Shown here: positions 1-11,195 of the stretch, in pieces | Numbering within the stretch: position 1 is the stretch's first letter | Layout of the letters: every line of letters begins with the position of its first letter | Origin: Morinoia aosen | Taxonomy: Eukaryota > Arthropoda > Malacostraca > Amphipoda > Talitridae | Reading direction: 5' to 3' | Assembly: GCA_030386875.1 (NCBI GenBank) | Contig: CM059564.1 | Coordinates: 46,892,075-46,956,074 of the forward strand | Length of the DNA: 64,000 nucleotides | Made by a program: the position numbers and the translations under genes | Notes under the pieces: generated by a model | Databases searched by the model: none | What the model was told of the DNA's origin: nothing | What the model saw: only the letters and a program-made list of their open reading frames with translations

Positions 1-126
1 TGTTATTTTTTTTTTAAATCAATGGTATTTAATAGACCAAGTTAATGTTTGATTTTTGAAAAATTTAATAACAACTTTTGACTTTAAATTTGAGTTGAAT
101 ATTGTACGTCAGTTTAACCCATCGCA
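1..126 (-). mobile_element. MITE-1 fragment cut by the window start
   Basis: Read on the minus strand, this segment starts with GTTGACTGCGATGGG and continues through the same internal sequence as the other MITE-1 copies (an AATATTCAACTCAAATTT block, then AAACATTAACT). The rest of the element lies outside the window. It most resembles the copy near 41.27 kb, so it probably belongs to the same subfamily (TGACTGCGATG rather than TGACTGCGRCG). No open frame is associated with it. The assignment comes from similarity to other copies; the target-site duplication cannot be checked at this edge. Confidence 0.6.
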
Positions 127-2802
127 GTCAACGAATCCAAACTGTAGGTGTCATCCTTTAGCTTCATTCTCAAATGGATAAGCTCACCATACAACCCAAG
201 CGTGAACTGCCCCGGTTGTATGCTCTACATCTGAAGATCAGATTTGTTCACGAGGTATTTCAAAACCTCCCGCACCCCGACACAGGTTCACAATAAAACC
301 AATGAATGAAAGAACTAAATCAAAACCAACTTATTAAAAGCAAATTTCTTGAACATAACGAATTTATCATCCTTTATGAGCTTAAATATAAAAATTACCG
401 CTAGAAATAATTTTATTCAGACAACCTGTAGTAATTCGACTTAAGTAAGAAAAAAAAGAACTGCTGAAAATGCCTTTACCTGCAGAAACGTTAACCCGTG
501 CCTCTGCGTTCAGATAAGAGTAAAAATATGGTATTTATTTGCTTTCGAACTTGATTCCATAACTAATGGAACTCTAAGTTCGTGGCTCGAACTTACCATA
601 AAAGAAGCAGAGCGTAACGACTTGCTTTCAGCCTCAATTCACGAGCACGCGAGAGGAAAGAGCGTCATGGCGCGCGACCTTGCAAAAGTTGAGACCGGAA
701 ACCCGAGTTTAATTTTAGGTCTGGCGACTTGTAAACAAGTTTGGAGCTCGTGTCGAAGAGCTTTATTGGAAATTCGAGCCAATAACAGCGTTATTTGCTG
801 CTTATTTTCTCGAACAAGCAGCGGTAACGAGCAATGAATGAGTCTTGGGTCTAAAATAATGACCTATGAGTGAGGCGCTGGTCTTGAATAACGGTCAGTG
901 AAGCGTGAGTCTCGGCACAGAGTGGCTGTAGTGCATGTAATGGTGAGGACGGACTCGAAAATTACAGATTTGGCTGAAACAAACTAACGCGGCAGAAACA
1001 ACGTAAGGAATTCAAAGTCAATAAAAACCATGCGCAGCAGCAAATAAGTTATTTTTGTAGCATGTGATCAATTTAACAGGGATGTCACTACACTGTCCAT
1101 ACTTTGTTTACATTGTTCGAGTTAAAGAGGAGTGTGGGTACTTCTGTCGACATTTAATAGATGCGAAGTTCAGGGTTATGGGATACACATAAAACTAACT
1201 AAAATAATAAAATAAATCATTAACAGCTTTATTTCCTACCGAAATCAAGCTTCGAACAAGAAAGTAATTGATAACAAAATTTACTTCAAAGAATACCGAT
1301 AGAAATATGCCACTGTTACATCATATCTCAATGTAAATTTAGAGTTTATCTACTCACTGAACGAAGCAAAGATCCAGCGAGACGTGTTATAAGCAAAGAA
1401 ACAAAGTTTTCAGACCACCTTCACAATACACCCAGCACTGTGCCTGGAGCAGAACGGCCGCATCATCTCAGCAATCAAATAGAAACGCAACGCCGAACTA
1501 ATTATTGTGATCTGATTGCCTGGAAAATAATTGGTGTCCCCAATCCACCAATCGCAAAAGACACCAATAACAAGGGATACATAAACAAGAGAGAGACAAT
1601 CTGCAGGAAGCAGGCGTCTTGCAGACGCTGCAGGCGTTTACTGAACTCATTTTGGGGGATACTTTAGCGCGCTACAGACACGAGAGCTCACTTGTAGTTC
1701 ATTCCGTCATCAACGGGTGTTAATCGAGGAGAAATTGACTGCAAGGAGGGCAATGTAAGGCGATTCCAGCAGCACTTCGCTTTGTTTCGTTCGCTAGGCG
1801 TGTGGGTGCAGAGCGTGGTCGTGCAATGGATCAGTTGGTGCTCTGGTATCTCTGGGACTGAGTGCAATAAAGTGCTGGATATTTGAATTTTCCTAACTAA
1901 GGCGCAAAGTTGAAATTCATGCGCGGTGAAAATTTTTGTAATAAATTATTTAAAAATAGTTATGAATTGCGTAGTTCATAACTATTTATGTGGTTCATAA
2001 AAAGAATAACAGCCTTCCTGAAAACAAATTTACTTATAATAAAAAAGGTGGAGATATTTTGAGCTGAAAAGCTAAATAGTTTTTTCAGTCAGTTTCAACC
2101 GATTAGCTGATCGGTGTGAATGTTCGAAAAATTCTGTCATTCCACTACTGGTTTGAATTTTTAAACGCAACAGTTTGCTTATGAAACTGAAAGCCTTTTT
2201 TTTTAAACGAGTGAGTTAGACAGCTCTTATTCAGCAGCGACCTCGATTAAACATATTGACCCATCTCTGAACCTACACAGCGTCACACTGCACTCATCAC
2301 TGCCTCTCCCAACGAACTGTAAGCCATCACTGACATGCAATATCACAGTTTGTTAGAGCATCAGCAGGCTTCGCTTTAGAGAACATTACCAAGCAATAAC
2401 AATTCTGGACCCTTGGAAGGAACATTTCATTACTTTCTTAGAAGAGCTAAATTCTGACAAGTGTGAGAGCAAAATTAAAATTTGGCATCCGGAAGCTTTT
2501 CACGGACAACAAGCCGTTCCTTCATACCGTAGCTGAAGGAACACATTCTACGGTCAGTTAATGCCACTTTTCAGGAGACAATTCCTCCATTGTCACAGCT
2601 TCGCAAGGGCGAGAGCAGCCAAATAAACAAGGGACTCAGCAGTCAATTACTGGCAAGAAGGAAGGTCTGTTCCAACGTGGATCGATGGTGTACCATCACC
2701 GAGACGCGCTCGCTTGCGAGTTGCTTAAAAGAGGGCATGACTTGCGCGTTGTACAGAGAACAACCAACCACCTGAAGATGTTAAGGCTTTTTATTTAAAC
2801 AT
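127..2802. other. Unannotated A+T-rich DNA, no gene seen
   Basis: About 2.7 kb with no convincing coding frame, RNA gene or mobile-element end. Open frames near 0.62-0.84, 1.44-1.67 and 2.59-2.78 kb are 61-75 codons, within chance expectation, and match no family I recognise. A short direct repeat of CAGGCGT/CAGACGC type lies near 1,610-1,640. Confidence 0.6.
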
Positions 2803-3145
2803 GGTGTAATTTCCGGTCAATCATCTCCAACCATGAAAAAATGATTCCAAGAGAGGAAAGAGGGAGACATCTGAAGGTAGTTTCTGTATGCATATAAGGT
2901 GTAATTTCGAGTCAGTGGTTCCCAACCATGAAAAAAATCATTCCAAGAGAGGAAAGAGGAAGGCACCATTTAGTAGCGAATTATCGGAACGGGGAATCTT
3001 CGACTATTGTGAGTTCCCTCGCTTTACGCATGATCTATAATAAAACAATTATTTTTATTTCAACAAAAGGAATGCCTACTTAACCGCCACCTTGGGACCT
3101 CACATCTTACCATAAGATAGCTCATTCCTAGAGAGTCTTAAAAGA
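2803..3145 (-). mobile_element. SINE-X copy A, diverged, internal duplication
   Basis: This is an old copy of the retroelement seen intact at 26.6, 49.2 and 50.7 kb. Shared blocks on the plus strand are CCAAGAGAGGAAAGAGGAAG, GGCACCATTTAGTA, CGGGGAATCT and, after an A/T-rich stretch, AAAGGAATGCCTACTTAACC. The portion containing CCAACCATGAAAAAA and CCAAGAGAGGAAAGAG occurs twice (about 2,803-2,870 and 2,899-2,962), so a segment of about 97 bp was duplicated after or during insertion. The hairpin end is badly eroded (near 3,105-3,145). No target-site duplication was found. Confidence 0.6.
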
Positions 3146-3677
3146 TAAATTTTTATTTCAGTGCTTCCCATGAAGTTGGTGCGCGAAAATGCAATGGTGG
3201 TAAAAATTCACTTATAAACGTTTTGGGAATTCTGCTTTTAAATTATCGCAACGCTGAATGAAGGCAGAAACTTTATTTAATATAGACATTGATGTCAGCA
3301 TTCAAATCACATTTAAATCTGTTTAGAATCTTGATCGAAATTATTATGCACTGACAGCTACTAAAGTCAGACAAAACAGAATACCATAATAAAAGTAAAT
3401 GTATCAAATGCATTTATTAAGTTTTACAAACAGCAAAAATTGAAGCAAAAACTTTCACGTTAAGTAGTTCTGTTGCAGTATAAAATATATCTGCCGGCGG
3501 TAGACATAGCTAAGTATTGTAAAATTACAACATTTCCAATACAGCCAAAGAATTTTAGAGAGCATTTGCTTCCTAACAAAAGCTGACGCGAATTTGAAAC
3601 TTACAAACCGTGCTACCAGCCACACCAACTTGGGATGAGCAGTAAAAAATGTCAGCTAAATGACCTGGTGTAAGTCC
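3146..3677. other. Unannotated A+T-rich DNA
   Basis: No feature recognised between the diverged SINE-X copy and the MITE-1 copy that follows. Confidence 0.5.
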
Positions 3678-3900
3678 TTAACACTTTGACTGCGGCGAGT
3701 AAAACTGAAGTTTAATATTCAGTTCAAATTTCAAGTCAATCGTAGCAAGCAATGTTGAAAATACCAAACATCAACTGGACCTTGTTTTCATTTAGTTTTG
3801 AATGATCATTTGAAAAAAATTGAGTTTATGACTACTGGTTGGTAAGCAGCGCAATAAAAACTGTGACCAACTATTGCTCACGTCGCAGTCAAAGTGTTGA
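3678..3900 (+). mobile_element. MITE-1 copy, TTAA-flanked miniature element
   Basis: The left end reads TTAA then CACTTTGACTGCGGCG; the right end reads CGTCGCAGTCAAAGTG then TTGA. The ends are therefore inverted repeats of about 16 bp next to TTAA (one base changed on the right). It is 223 bp long and has no coding capacity, so it would need a transposase in trans. TTAA targets with short C-initial inverted repeats are characteristic of the piggyBac superfamily; that placement is inference. Similar copies at 14.9 and 44.7 kb establish it as a family. Confidence 0.8.
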
Positions 3901-5681
3901 CGATCTACATGCATAGATGCTCCATGCAGTATCGTGCAGGATCACACTGCACTTGGCGTACACGAGCAGACTTCGCTCAGGTTCCACGACCCGCGGGACT
4001 GTAATTTTACACCACGGCGGTTCACCCCCCACTAGGCTCGTATAATTATGGTAATTAGTCATGATACTGGCATGGCTTAGTCATGATACAGGCGGGCTAG
4101 CTGCCAGTACCGGTAGCCGTGACAGACAACCTCAAGATCAAACGATTGAACTCGGATTTTTATCGCAAGTCACGGGCTCCGACGCAAGTCGAAATACAAA
4201 AATGTTTATAGTGAAATTAAATACTGTTTTTCCATAGACTGACGAGTATTTTGCTCAAATGTGCCATGATGCTGGCTAAATTTCAGAGCATTCCAGCCCA
4301 AAATACGATTACATTTCCTGAATTTCACCAGTAACCTTCATAGACTCATGAACAGTATGTCGAAAACTGCAAGCATTTAATACAAATAAATCTACGAATA
4401 TTTTTTCCCGAGTTAAAAGTATTCTTACTTGACTCGTAATATTCTGCATAAATTCACAAAATATTCTGTTCAGCATTTAGTTTTACTGAAAAATGGCAAG
4501 GAAAGAAAATGCAGCAGTTGTCACCGAATTGAAAATGTGCGCCGTAAATTTTGGGCTGCGAATCGCTAAACCATCAAAAGTGTGGACAATAAAAGATTAT
4601 TAGAAAATAACTCCAAAATAGTACCCACGCAGCGACGAATAATACTAAAAACTTTTCCGATATCAGCCCGTGCGTTGGAGTGATCATATTACAAATGTAT
4701 TAGAGTTAAAAATGATTGAACTCCTTTGTAATTGCAGGAGGCTTCATACCGAACGAAATAAAACGCTTGTACGTTTTTTTCACAAGTTGACAGACTTTTT
4801 TAATGCCTCGTTGCTGCGTGTCTGCTGCATCAAATTAACCAGACAACATGAACTGCTCCGCGGACTTTGAAACAATACATTAAATTAAACGGAGAGCATA
4901 AAATAGAAATTAAATGGAGAGTATAAAGCAGTGAAACTGTTTTTAAAGAGACAAACGACCACAACGCGTCACTAAAATAAGAAGAAACAGGATCTCTGCC
5001 GCGCATGAACATTGCAGGGAGAAATGAAAAGTTTTCGCAGGAACTTTTCTCATAATTACACTTTACGTCAAGTAATGGGAAGAAAAGCGTTTCTCCTTGT
5101 TGAAAAAAAAAATACTATGGAGCGCACACGGCAGCGTGTTATCGATGCTCGTGCTGGACGCAGCCATGGCGTGAGATGTACCAGACGAATCCATCAATAA
5201 TTCATTGTTTCTGAGATGGATCGAGGCATCAATTTATTCATCAGGGCTAAGACAAAACGACGAGGCTCGTGTGAATAATTCTCATCAATCAATAATTGTT
5301 CTATAATTCCCGTAACCGATCGTCAGAATAGAAGAAAAGACTCGTGTTGCATAATGTAAGAGCCTGATAACATAAACGTCGCACCAAATCATAACACGAA
5401 CGGCGTAGGTAATTTGAAATGATCCAGAAGCGTCTGAGCCTAATCACCCCGTCAAGAGAATAGTTCATGAGAATGTAATGTTGCTGAGCTGCACTATGAT
5501 ACGAGTATAGAGGCGCTTGCAGCATAACAGTCGAGACCCCTGGAATAAAATGGCGCCAACCTTAAGCGTTTAAATTCGTCAGAAAACAAATTAAAAGCTT
5601 TACGACTCTGAAACCCATGTATCTCGACACTAACGCAGATATTTCTTTGTTTTTCCTTAAGTGAAGGGTTTGTGATCGAGG
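3901..5681. other. Unannotated DNA, no gene seen
   Basis: About 1.8 kb with no recognisable gene or repeat. Open frames at 4.67-5.53 kb are 60-74 codons on both strands and overlap each other, as expected by chance. Confidence 0.55.
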
Positions 5682-5843
5682 TTAAGGGGACCGTCCCGGT
5701 TTGAGACCTTTTTTCGCCCGATTCGTTTGAAAGTTGGCCAGTATATGTCTTTTGTGAAAGTAAACCTTTTTTACTCCTGTCATTTTTTCGATTTAGGCCT
5801 TAGTTTTTTTTTTTTGACGAAAAATGTGTTTTTGGTATATTTT

Positions 5844-6200
5844 TATTGATATTTCAGATTGGAACTCCTCCTTCAGTTTTGATGCTAGAACAAAAACAAA
5901 GACAGTTTTAGAACCCTTGGAACATTTCTAACAAACTCAAATTGAGCTTTTTTTCCATTTCCTATTTGTTCTCTTTCTATGTGGGGTCAAAATCGGGAAA
6001 AAATGGAATATTTTGGGTGCTTTTCATTCATATTGATATTTCAAAATGGAACTCCTCCTTCAGTTTTGATGCTAGAGCAAAAGCAAAGACCGTTTTAGAA
6101 TCCTTGGAACATTTCTAACAAACTCAAATTGAGCTTTTTTTCTATTTCCTATTTGTTCTCTTTATATGTGAGGTCAAAACCGGAAAAATTGAAAAAATTT
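5844..6200 (+). repeat. Two-copy direct repeat, period about 187 bp
   Basis: Both copies contain TGGAACTCCTCCTTCAGTTT, then a CTTGGAACATTTCTAACAAA block, then TTTCCTATTTGTTCTCTTT. They lie inside MITE-2 and differ at scattered positions, so the duplication is not recent. No coding frame spans them. Confidence 0.85.
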
Positions 6201-6210
6201 GGTCGCCTAA

Positions 6211-6231
6211 CCCCCCCCCGGGGGGGGGGGG
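6211..6231 (+). repeat. C9G12 self-complementary homopolymer pair
   Basis: Nine cytosines are followed directly by twelve guanines inside MITE-2. The tract could form a nine-pair stem. Because it is prone to sequencing and assembly error, its exact length should be treated with caution. Confidence 0.9.
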
Positions 6232-6364
6232 AAATTATTGTCCGTAGCGCCATAAAATTTTAGGAACGAATAGTCTACCACCTAAGGGTCCTTTTACAAC
6301 AAAAGCATGCAAAATGACCATGGAATCGACAGCATCTGTCAAGGGCCTGGGACGGTCTCCTTAA

Positions 6365-8035
6365 CTGATGACAGAGGAAGGTTTGAGGTGGTATACAAAA
6401 CTAGTTTTCGCTGTACGCGGCTTCAACAGTCATCTGCCAATTTATTCCTCTTATTTTGTTCAGTCGTCATTGCTATTTGATGAAAAGAAGAAATAATACA
6501 TGGAAAGTGTGTCCAAACCGGTTCGCACGACCAATTCTGCCGAATCTGTTTCATAATAATAGTTGATGTAAGAGAAAGAACTTCACCGTTACGAGACACT
6601 TCGAGAAGGCTATGCTTTTTCTAATTTGACACACTTTTTGTATCTTAAAATGAAACCCTCTACAAGTTTCCCAATCACAAGATCCACAAAAACTTCTATT
6701 TTACGAACTAAAACTGAGCCCAGTTCGCGAGCCAAAAAACAATTTCCGAGCCGCACACACCGTTCCCGTCAATGCTGCTCAGCAGAGCCGGCCGAGGCAG
6801 GTCTACAATACGGCCCCAAATTCCCCTCTCTATGGAAGCCCCCATTTTCACAAGAGACCATAACTCTGAAGCCAATTACACATGGTATGTTGCCGTGCAC
6901 TTAGGTTTAATATGCGAGTGCGGACTAGCTCTTCATCTGCAAGGAGTGCCAGCGAAGTAGTGCTCGAGATACAAGGGCGCTATACGCGTCTTGAGACGCC
7001 GCTTCAGGCATTGAAAGCAATAGGAGACGCTTCAAATGGTCCCATAGACACCGAGAGCAATATACAAGTCCGGATGCTGCTGTAGCTCTCGCCGGGCTGC
7101 TCTGTAACTTTAATATAAGGCCCGGAGCAACAATTGATTACCGGAGGAAATTGCATTCAGCGTTGAAATTTGCATCGCTGTTTGCAGTCATAATGCATTC
7201 TTTTGACATCAGCTGCAGAGTTCTGAAATTTTTCAAGGGAATGATATAGAAAATACGTCTTTTTGTAACTTGTAAGTTAGGCAAGTAATGATCCTGATAA
7301 AATATTTCAGCTACATAATTCGTCGCTTGATAGTAAAAAAAGCTTGGATGAAAGTAATTCTCTGGAGCGGGAAACATGATCGTATAATATAAAATTCCTG
7401 AACACATGACGGAAGCGCGAGTCACGTCCTCCTACGTAAGGGACAGCAAGGACAAAAATGCGCCATGTTTCCCAGAGCCAATTTTAAACATATGTATTAA
7501 ATAAAGTTATCATTTACGAAGACATATATGAGAGCTAAAATTAGTGACTATGTGCTGTCGAGTAAATAACAAATAAATAATACAATAGCGTAATATACTG
7601 CGGCGCTAGTCAAGGTTACAGCTTCTGAAATAAACTAAAACTAAAACTGAACTTTAAGTCGCGAGTAACTTAAAATACCAAAAATCATTACCTACAACAA
7701 ACGAAAACTTGTATTTTCAGGGAACGGATTAAAAGGCAACGATCGGGCTGCAGAAAAGGCACTCGTGAGAGAGGAGCAGTCTGGGCGCCATAGAGCGGCA
7801 CAAGCTTATGATACTCAATGGAAATACGAGGATTGCTAGCGTGGCAATCTGCAGTAACTTCTGCCAGCGACTGCGGCCAAATATTAATACGTAGGACAGA
7901 CGGGACATTTCCTGGGGGAGCTCGAGAAGGTTCCTTCCAAGGAGGCTTGGATCTCATTCTTTGAAATTAGCCGTACATGATTTTATGCGGCTGCATTCAC
8001 GGCAGATGATGAATGTAACGAGACGTAAATTGGCG
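6365..8035. other. Unannotated DNA, no gene seen
   Basis: About 1.7 kb with open frames of 62-95 codons that overlap on both strands (6.63-7.43 and 7.69-7.96 kb) and resemble no family I know. No transposon end or tandem array is visible. Confidence 0.55.
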
Positions 8036-8180
8036 GAGTGCAGTATGAATGAGGCTGGAATTGACGTTGAGTAATATATATATATATATATATTAGGCTG
8101 GAATTGACGTAGTGTAGTAATGTAAGGCTTGAATTGTCGTTCAGCAGTAAGTATGATGAGGCTAGAATTAACTTATATTA
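8036..8180 (+). repeat. Degenerate GAGGCTGGAATTGACGT repeat with TA microsatellite
   Basis: Four imperfect copies of an AGGCTGGAATTGACGT-like motif (near 8,051, 8,094, 8,125 and 8,160) are separated by variable linkers. One linker has expanded into a TA dinucleotide run of about ten units at 8,074-8,093. A weaker fifth motif, GGGTTAAATTGACG, lies near 8,252. Confidence 0.7.
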
Positions 8181-8424
8181 AAAATAGGAGTCGACTCAGC
8201 ACTGTAATTATGAGTACTACAAATATAAGTTTATACTAAAAATAAAAACTAGGGTTAAATTGACGATGCAAAGTAAAGGAAAATGGTTGATGGCAAATTT
8301 TTGAGTGCTGAGATTTTTATCGCGTTTGATGAAGCTGATCTAGAAAATAAATGCAAATTTCAATAAACATATTCCAAAAAAAAATTTTTTTATCTGTCAA
8401 AAAGTGTGATTCTTTCAGATTACA

Positions 8425-8730
8425 TAAATTAGTTTGTCTCCCCAACCACAACGAAGAGTTATCAAGAAAGAAAGACACAGGGCAACATTTACTGCAGAAT
8501 GGAATTAGGAAAACGGGGAATCTACACACAAGGTGTGTCTCAATATCTTGCGCATAAAAACTAGATAGATGGAATTTATGTAACAGGACAAAATTTGAAG
8601 AGGAAAGGGATGGGCGATTAATTAAAGGATAGTAGTAAACAAAAGTTGATGATCCATGACAAAACGCAACCAAAAAATATTCTATTTTAACAAAAAGAAA
8701 GCCCACCTAACCTTCAGCTCTGGACCTTAC
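8425..8730 (-). mobile_element. SINE-X copy B, diverged and head-truncated
   Basis: On the plus strand this begins with AGTTTGTCTCCCCAACCACA, includes AACGGGGAATCTACACACAA, and runs through ATTCTATTTTAACAAAAAG to CCCACCTAACCTTCAGCTC, all collinear with the intact copies. The hairpin head is missing. A minus-strand frame stays open for 129 codons across it, but the T-rich strand of other copies is also low in stops, so I do not treat this as coding. Confidence 0.7.
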
Positions 8731-9810
8731 GGGTGGTTAATTTTTACATTTTGGAATCACAAAAAAGTAGCAAACCTTGACGAGTTTGTGGGACGCCATT
8801 GCAGAATTAACCCACAAGTTTGCGGTAGGTTGACAGGGTGAAAGTCTGGAGCCAACTAAAGTTACGACTTAAGTTCTGGCAAGTCCCTCTCGTGAAGACG
8901 ACTTAGGCTGGCTATATTTTCCTTGGTGAAGTTAAGGAAATGAAGATTTGCCGAGCTTTGAGTAAATAAAGAAGACTTTTGAGAACAGATTGCCTCGGGG
9001 ATGTCCACAGGAAATAATATTTTCTGTCAGCTCCCCGCTTATTGACTTATTGACTTCCATTAACTGAAGAAGTGTCTCACTTTTAGCAGGCTCGTGTCCA
9101 TTTATTTCGGAAATTTTCAGAGACCGCACGCAGCGTGTAATTGAATTCAACAATATTTCTATTCTACAATTGCGGAGAAATTCTGTAGTACTTGGATTAG
9201 TTTACGCTATCGTCTTCCGTTTACGCAAAGTTTCAATATTCTTTTGGAACATTTTCATTTGCAACATCAATACTCAAATATTGATTGGAAACATTTCTAC
9301 GGAAATTTATTGTTAGTGGATTAGTGGTGGAAGTGTTCTTTGTCCAAACTATTAAATTGAAACGAATTAAATTTTTTAGTACTCTACATTTTCATACCAT
9401 TATACCAGACCCCTCATTGAAATTGAAAATGATAAGATACTCATGGCAAATAAAAATGTTCCAACCAGCTGTTGATGTGCGTCCGCAATTTGCGTCTCAC
9501 TCACCGAACGGTCTTAGCTCCACAAAATCATTCATATTTCAACTATCTTTCCAAGGCCTGGCTAAACGTTTTATAACGAGTTGTTTCATTAGCTCGCGAC
9601 TTGTTCAATATTATGACCTGATCGTGTAGCGGTGAGCAAGGACCGTCATACCGACGGCTCCATGCTGCGTTGTTTTATTTTATAAATCAATTCTGGAGCT
9701 GGAATTTTAGGTTTACACGAACCTCGTCGTTTCGTTTTTGCTCTGATATATAAATTTATGCCTCGATCCGTCCCAAATACAATGAGTTATCGATGGATTC
9801 GTCTGTTAAA
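8731..9810. other. Unannotated DNA, no gene seen
   Basis: A 114-codon plus-strand frame (9,285-9,629) and a 73-codon minus frame (8,932-9,153) are present, but neither has a recognisable domain or composition unlike the surrounding sequence. No repeat recognised. Confidence 0.5.
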
Positions 9811-10176
9811 AATCTCCTGATTTCCAGCGCCCAGGTCAGTTTCCAGCATCCAGGCCACAAGTCACCAGCACCTAGGCTAAAAGTATTCATCATCCAGACT
9901 ATGAGCATCCACGATTTAAACTACAAGTTTTCCACATCTAGGTTATGAGTTTCTAGGATTCAGATTGCGAATTTCAAAATCCCAATATCGAGTTTCTAGT
10001 ATCCAGATTATGCGAATCCAGTATCTAAATTATGAATATCCAGCCCCAGGATTCAAGTATCTAGCATCCCGACTGCAACTTTTCAGTATCCAGGATACGA
10101 GTCGAGAGCCCAAAAGCTAAGAATATCCAGTCTCCAAGTACAAGGTTTTCAGCATCCAGGCTACGAATGTCCAGCA
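9811..10176 (+). repeat. Decayed tandem array, 22-bp unit, about 16 copies
   Basis: Successive segments of about 22 bp follow the loose consensus TTTCCAGCATCCAGRYTAYG plus about two bases. The motif CCAG or CTAG followed by a second CCAG/CTAG and an AYNAG ending recurs throughout. Copies share perhaps two thirds of positions, so this is an old array no longer homogenised. The unit length matches the younger arrays in the window. Confidence 0.75.
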
Positions 10177-10507
10177 TTGAAGCAGCGTGCTTCACGGTCT
10201 TCATTCAAGTCATTCAATTCCATCAATGACTGAACTTATCATCGGTAAATTCTAATCTTTCAGTATTTTGGCTAAAATATTCGGTCGTATAGTATGTGTG
10301 CTACGAGCAACATCATTCCTCTTCTTTTCCGCTCGAAAGTCACGGTCAAGAGCAGCAAAAACATCACACCGTCGCCTCAGTAAAAAGGCTTCCAATTACA
10401 CGTTATTCCTTAAGGTCTAACGCTTGACAAAAGTTGGGATGAGTTCCAGTTCCTGTCTCTTCTTGCTCCCGTATTTTGCGCGCGAGCTTCCGATGCCGCC
10501 AACACTT
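10177..10507. other. Unannotated spacer
   Basis: Nothing recognised between the decayed 22-bp array and the inverted-repeat element that follows. Confidence 0.5.
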
Positions 10508-10775
10508 CGGTGGAGGAAACAAGGTAGAGTCATTTCTACGGGGGAAAAATACACCTCCTGTAGTTCAGCTAGCCAATAGAACGGCTTCATTTCAAGCAAA
10601 CTTTGTGACGTCACCATTGCGACAGGTCGTTAGGCCAATAGGAATGCCAGATTTGGGCCAGCAGTGTAGCCAGACGCAATGTGAGCGCTGCTATTGGTCC
10701 GTTGCCATGACGTCAGCATTGCCACACGGTCGACCAAAAAAAGACTAGTTCGACCCTACCTTGTTTCATCTACCG
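10508..10775. mobile_element. Inverted-repeat element carrying CRE and CCAAT motifs
   Basis: The left end CGGTGGAGGAAACAAGGTAG matches the reverse complement of the right end, CGGTAGATGAAACAAGGTAG, with two mismatches; similarity extends a few bases further in. CCAACAC lies just outside on each side (10,499-10,505 and 10,779-10,785), a possible 7-bp target duplication, offset by a few bases from the inverted repeats. The interior has TGACGTCA-type CRE motifs near 10,606 (TGACGTCA) and 10,708 (TGACGTCA) and CCAAT-box sequences near 10,571, 10,635 and, inverted, 10,692. No coding capacity. It could be a MITE, or a solo regulatory segment with incidental symmetry. Confidence 0.5.
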
Positions 10776-10884
10776 TGCCCAACACGCCTGGATCAGCGAG
10801 GGTCACGTACGAACTTAACTCAGAGGGGAAAACAAACTCGGCGTCACGCAGAATTGCGCGGCAAACAGCCGTCCCCTGAAGGGT

Positions 10885-11195
10885 TGTTTGTTGTCGTTCT
10901 TTAACGTGAAAAGTTTAGCGTTACAAAATTTAAAACAGAAATAGAAATTAACTAATTATTATTAATAATTTTTTTGATATTATAAAATACAGATATTTTT
11001 AATTGAATAATACTTATGAGTCAGTTATTACTCCGCTGGAACGTCGTTGTCCTTTAACATGAAAAATTGAGTACAGTAAAATTTATAAAAAAATATCAAT
11101 TAGTGAATTGATTGAAATTTCTAATCTTTGAACATACTGCACTGATATTTTTAATTTTATTAGTAATAGTGAGTCAGTCTTCTTCCCGCATTTTC
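10885..11195 (+). repeat. Two-copy diverged direct repeat, period about 155 bp
   Basis: Both halves read TTGTCNTTTAACRTGAAAA near the start, GATATTTTTAATT in the middle and GAGTCAGT followed by a C-rich CCGC end. A partial third start (GTCTTCATTCTTTTTG) follows near 11,200. Diverged and A+T-rich; no coding frame. Confidence 0.7.

Larger units (their letters stand above)
5682..6364. mobile_element. MITE-2: 683-bp TTAA-bounded inverted-repeat element
   Basis: The left boundary is TTAA then GGGGACCGTCCC; the right boundary is GGGACGGTCTCC then TTAA. The inverted repeats are about 12 bp with one mismatch and are directly bounded by TTAA on both sides, the signature of a TTAA-target transposon. 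The inside has no open frame. It holds a direct duplication with a period of about 187 bp (5,844-6,004 and 6,031-6,200) and a C9G12 tract at 6,211-6,231. It is unrelated in sequence to MITE-1. Because TTAA is its own reverse complement, it could alternatively be part of the inverted repeat rather than a target duplication. Only one copy lies in this window. Confidence 0.65.

Noticed and set aside
8317-8706. 129-codon minus-strand frame across a SINE-X copy, with similar frames in copies D and H
   Set aside because: The element's T- and C-rich sense strand is low in stop codons; the frame is interrupted or different in other copies and lacks any reverse transcriptase motif.
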